Assembly (NCBI GenBank): GCA_020061725.1
Contig: JAGUXS010000072.1
Location: 1-7,497 of the forward strand
From: Patescibacteria group bacterium
GTDB taxonomy: Bacteria > Patescibacteriota > Patescibacteriia > UBA2591 > PGYQ01
Reading direction: 5' to 3'
Length of the DNA stretch: 7,497 nucleotides
Positions 5,197 through 7,497 of the stretch are shown here, piece by piece. The position numbers and the translations under genes are program-made. A model generated the notes under the pieces. It was not told where the DNA came from. It saw only the letters and a list, made by a program, of their open reading frames with translations, and did no database searches. Positions within the stretch are counted from its first letter, which is position 1. The number at the start of each line of letters is the position of its first letter.

Positions 5197-6660
5197 TTAT
5201 TTTTTTCGCGGGAATAAATTTTCGTCTTTTTTAATTTTAAATTTAATTTGTTCAATTGATTGATTTTTAAATTTAACACCTAATTGAGCAAAAATTTTTT
5301 TTGAAGTTTCTGGCATAAATGGTAAAACCATAACCGCTAAATGATAAATTCCTTTCAAAAGATTGGATAGGATTTTGTTTAATTGCTCTGGCTTATTTTT
5401 TATTTTCCATGGTTTTTTTTCTTCCATATATTTATCGTAAAAACTAATTAAATTCCAAATAATTTTTAAAGTTTCAAAAAGTTGAATATTTTTCATAGTT
5501 TTTTCATATTTTTCCCATGTTTTTTGAATGTCTTTTTTAATATCATTGTCATTAGAAAAAGAAAGAAAATTGGGTTCAGCCAAAGTTAAAACACGAGACA
5601 CTAAATTTCCAAGTCCATTAACTAAATCGGAATTATATTTTTTTTCTAATTTTTCTATAGAAATATCCCCATCTTGTTTAAAAGGAAATTGCGAAAGCAA
5701 TAAATAACGAGTTGCATCCACGCCGAATTTATTAATTAAATCAATAGGCAAAATAATATTACCTAAAGTTTTACTCATTTTTTGTCCGTTGATAGTAAAA
5801 AATCCATGAATAAATAATTTGTTCGGCAATGAAATATCTAAAGCTAAAAGTAAAGCTGGCCAAATGGTTGCATGAACTCGCAAAATATCCTTAGCCATTA
5901 ATTGTAAATTTGGCGGCCAAAAATTTGGAATTTTTTTACAATCACCTTGCCAATTAATACCGGTTAAATAACTGCAAAATGCGTCTACCCAAACATAAGT
6001 TGTATGCGATTTGTCAAATGGCAAAGGTATTCCCCATTTAACGTTTTTTCGCGAAATGGCAAGATCTTCTAATTTTTCTTTTTTTAAAAAACTCAAAATT
6101 TCATTTTTTCGTTCAATCGGTTCTATTTTAAATTCATTGTTTTGAATTTTTTCAATTATTTTTTTTTGAAAATTAGAAAGTTTAAAAAAATAACATTCTT
6201 CTTTTATTAATTCTGGCTCTTTTTGATGTATCGGACATTTTTCATTTATCAATTGTGTTTTTGTTTTATATTCTTCACACCCAATACAATAAAGACCTTC
6301 ATATTCTCCTTTATAAATAAATTTTTTATCAAAAAGGATTTGTAAAACTTTTTGAACCGTATTTTTGTGCTTTAAATCTGTTGTCCGAATAAAAGTATTA
6401 TTGGAAATATTTAAATTATTCCATAAAAATTGAAATTTAGCCGCTATTTTATCGCAAAACTTTTGCGGATTTTTTCCTTCTTTTTGAGCTTTTTGTTGAA
6501 TTTTCAATCCATGTTCATCAGCGCCAGCCAAAAAAAATACATCATCGCCTTTTAAACGATGATATTTTGTTAAAACATCCGCCGCAATAGTCGTGTAAGC
6601 ATGCCCTAAATGTGGTTCATCATTAACATAATAAATTGGAGTAGTAATATAAAATTTCAT
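5197..6660 (-). CDS. metG: Methionyl-tRNA synthetase, short form
   Basis: Class I aminoacyl-tRNA synthetase that charges tRNA-Met, including the initiator. The 487-residue protein has the Rossmann catalytic core with the HIGH-type motif HLGH (17-20). An inserted zinc-binding domain follows, with ligands of the Cys3-His kind (C125, C128, C142, H145), as in the Thermus enzyme. KMSKT (294-298) is the KMSKS-type loop. W224 and Y231 in VWVDAFCSY and H263 in RVHATIWP match methionine-pocket residues of the E. coli enzyme. The helical anticodon-binding domain fills about 340-480. The chain stops just after NLFPRKK, so the C-terminal EMAPII-like tRNA-binding domain of E. coli-type enzymes is missing. 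The usual H-x-IGKD before H263 reads QLMAKD. The ATG at 6660 is preferred over an in-frame TTG at 6684 because MKFYITTPIYYVN is the family start. No Shine-Dalgarno is visible. Confidence 0.96.
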   Translation of the reverse strand: MKFYITTPIYYVNDEPHLGHAYTTIAADVLTKYHRLKGDDVFFLAGADEHGLKIQQKAQKEGKNPQKFCDKIAAKFQFLWNNLNISNNTFIRTTDLKHKNTVQKVLQILFDKKFIYKGEYEGLYCIGCEEYKTKTQLINEKCPIHQKEPELIKEECYFFKLSNFQKKIIEKIQNNEFKIEPIERKNEILSFLKKEKLEDLAISRKNVKWGIPLPFDKSHTTYVWVDAFCSYLTGINWQGDCKKIPNFWPPNLQLMAKDILRVHATIWPALLLALDISLPNKLFIHGFFTINGQKMSKTLGNIILPIDLINKFGVDATRYLLLSQFPFKQDGDISIEKLEKKYNSDLVNGLGNLVSRVLTLAEPNFLSFSNDNDIKKDIQKTWEKYEKTMKNIQLFETLKIIWNLISFYDKYMEEKKPWKIKNKPEQLNKILSNLLKGIYHLAVMVLPFMPETSKKIFAQLGVKFKNQSIEQIKFKIKKDENLFPRKK

Positions 6661-6750
6661 AATTAAAGTAAATTTTTTAGACAAAAGGTGTTATGAAAAA
6701 ATTTCGTTGCTTTTAAATTCGCGCTAAATGTAATTTTATGATCTAATTTT

Positions 6751-6776
6751 AGTTATTTTTAGCCAAAAAAATAACT
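6751..6776. other. Stem-loop in the 140-bp metG leader
   Basis: AGTTATTTTT (6751-6760) and AAAAATAACT (6767-6776) form a perfect 10-bp inverted repeat with a 6-nt loop, almost all A/T. A second possible stem lies beside it: TAAAAAG (6779-6785) with CTTTTTA (6797-6803), overlapping the permease stop codon. A third element resembling one arm (AGTTAC then T5, 6803-6813) could pair alternatively. On the minus strand these lie after the permease and before metG. T7 (6771-6765) comes several bases after the first stem, so neither is a textbook terminator. The rest of 6661-6800 shows no tRNA, T-box or clear promoter. Confidence 0.35.
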
Positions 6777-6800
6777 TTTAAAAAGGTGACAATCGTCTTT

Positions 6801-7497
6801 TTAGTTACTTTTTATTTCTTCTTTTCTTTTTAATTCAAAATAATCTTTTATTAAAACAGATAAAGCGGTGGCCACTGGAATGGCTAATAACGCCCCAATG
6901 GGTCCGTATAATTTTCCGCCGATTAAAAAAACAATAAGAATTATCACTGGATTAAGTCCGACGGTTTTGCCCATTATTTTAGGAACCAATAAAGTATTTT
7001 CTAATTGTTGAATAATTAAATATAAAATAATCACCAATAAAGCAGTAAGAGGACTTTGAGTAAAGGCTAAAAACACGGCTGGAATAGCCCCTAAAATAGG
7101 ACCAAGATAGGGGATAATTTCGGAAATTCCAGCAATTAAAGCTAATAATAAAGCGTATTTAACTCCTAAAATTAAAAGTCCAATATAACTTAAAATTCCT
7201 ATTACTAAACATAAAATTAATTGCCCTCGCAACCAAAGACTTAATTTATTTTGCATTTGAATAAAAAGTCTAATTGTGTAAGATTGAAATTTTATAGGTA
7301 TAATAGATTGAATAATTTTTTTAATCGCTTCTATTTCAAGTAATAAATAAAAAACAATAACTAAAACAGAAATAAAACTGATTAAATTCCCAAAGATATT
7401 TATAATATTTAAAAATACATTTTCTCCAACTTGAATTAAATTTTGTTTGCTCCAATTTTGTAAAGAATCGCGCATATTTAAAAACCCTAAAGTTTCT
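6801..7497 (-). CDS. AI-2E family membrane permease, 5' end outside window
   Basis: This is the C-terminal 231 or so residues of a multi-pass inner-membrane protein of the AI-2E (PerM/TqsA/YdiK) family, usually about 340-370 residues, so roughly a third lies beyond the right edge. The frame stays open to the window end upstream of the internal ATG at 7475 (reading ETLGFLN before it). That Met is therefore not the start. Family hallmarks are LRGQLILCLVIGILSYIGL, the ISEIIPYLGPILGAIPAV segment, QQLENTLLVPKIMGKTVGLNP and GGKLYGPIGALLAIPVA. About five hydrophobic segments are visible, with a charged tail KRKEEIKSN. Members are linked to autoinducer-2 export or to Na+/Li+-H+ antiport. The substrate here cannot be inferred. 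It lies 140 bp upstream of metG on the same strand. Confidence 0.93.
   Translation of the reverse strand, partial: ETLGFLNMRDSLQNWSKQNLIQVGENVFLNIINIFGNLISFISVLVIVFYLLLEIEAIKKIIQSIIPIKFQSYTIRLFIQMQNKLSLWLRGQLILCLVIGILSYIGLLILGVKYALLLALIAGISEIIPYLGPILGAIPAVFLAFTQSPLTALLVIILYLIIQQLENTLLVPKIMGKTVGLNPVIILIVFLIGGKLYGPIGALLAIPVATALSVLIKDYFELKRKEEIKSN

Noticed and set aside
6683..6716. Plus-strand 7-codon ORF (MKKFRCF) preceded by AAAAGGTG, a good SD-like sequence
   Set aside because: It is antisense to the metG leader, ends after seven codons, and has no conserved content; the SD match alone is not enough.
6661..6800. tRNA, T-box or riboswitch in the longest gap upstream of metG
   Set aside because: No cloverleaf, no T-box consensus and no conserved aptamer sequence could be recognised; only AT-rich stems are present.
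1..7497. CRISPR array, insertion sequence, phage or defence system
   Set aside because: No regularly spaced repeats with unique spacers, no transposase or recombinase and no defence-type domains; nearly every base belongs to housekeeping genes.

Overview
The window is AT-rich (about 30% GC by eye) and densely coded. It carries compact housekeeping genes of bacterial type. Short proteins, a stripped-down MetRS, an frr-rseP pair without the lipid and isoprenoid genes that usually lie between them, and almost no Shine-Dalgarno sequences suggest a small-genome lineage such as the Candidate Phyla Radiation/Patescibacteria. That placement is inference; no rRNA or other phylogenetic marker was compared. 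The standard genetic code fits: no conserved gene has an in-frame TGA, and the seven stops are six TAA and one TAG.

Left half, plus strand (1-4591): an unrecognised charged protein (61-519) with a possible frameshifted C-terminal tail (to 610); fusA, elongation factor G (663-2735); frr, ribosome recycling factor (2832-3377); rseP, a site-2 intramembrane metalloprotease (3482-4591). EF-G and RRF act together to split the ribosome after termination, so their adjacency makes functional sense.

Right half, minus strand (4597-7497): scpB, the condensin accessory subunit (4597-5151); metG, methionyl-tRNA synthetase (5197-6660); and the 3' part of an AI-2E family membrane permease that runs off the right edge (6801-7497). 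rseP and scpB converge with only 5 bp between stop codons.

The gene content is ordinary, and I found no convincing novel multi-gene system. The most interesting material is small-scale: a probable frameshift at the end of the first gene; a 14-bp repeat that flanks frr in inverted orientation and is tandemly repeated after it; a 17-bp-period duplication of the rseP start region that creates an out-of-frame upstream ATG; a terminator-like hairpin for plus-strand transcripts inside scpB; and a structured metG leader. No gene-free stretch exceeds 300 bases.
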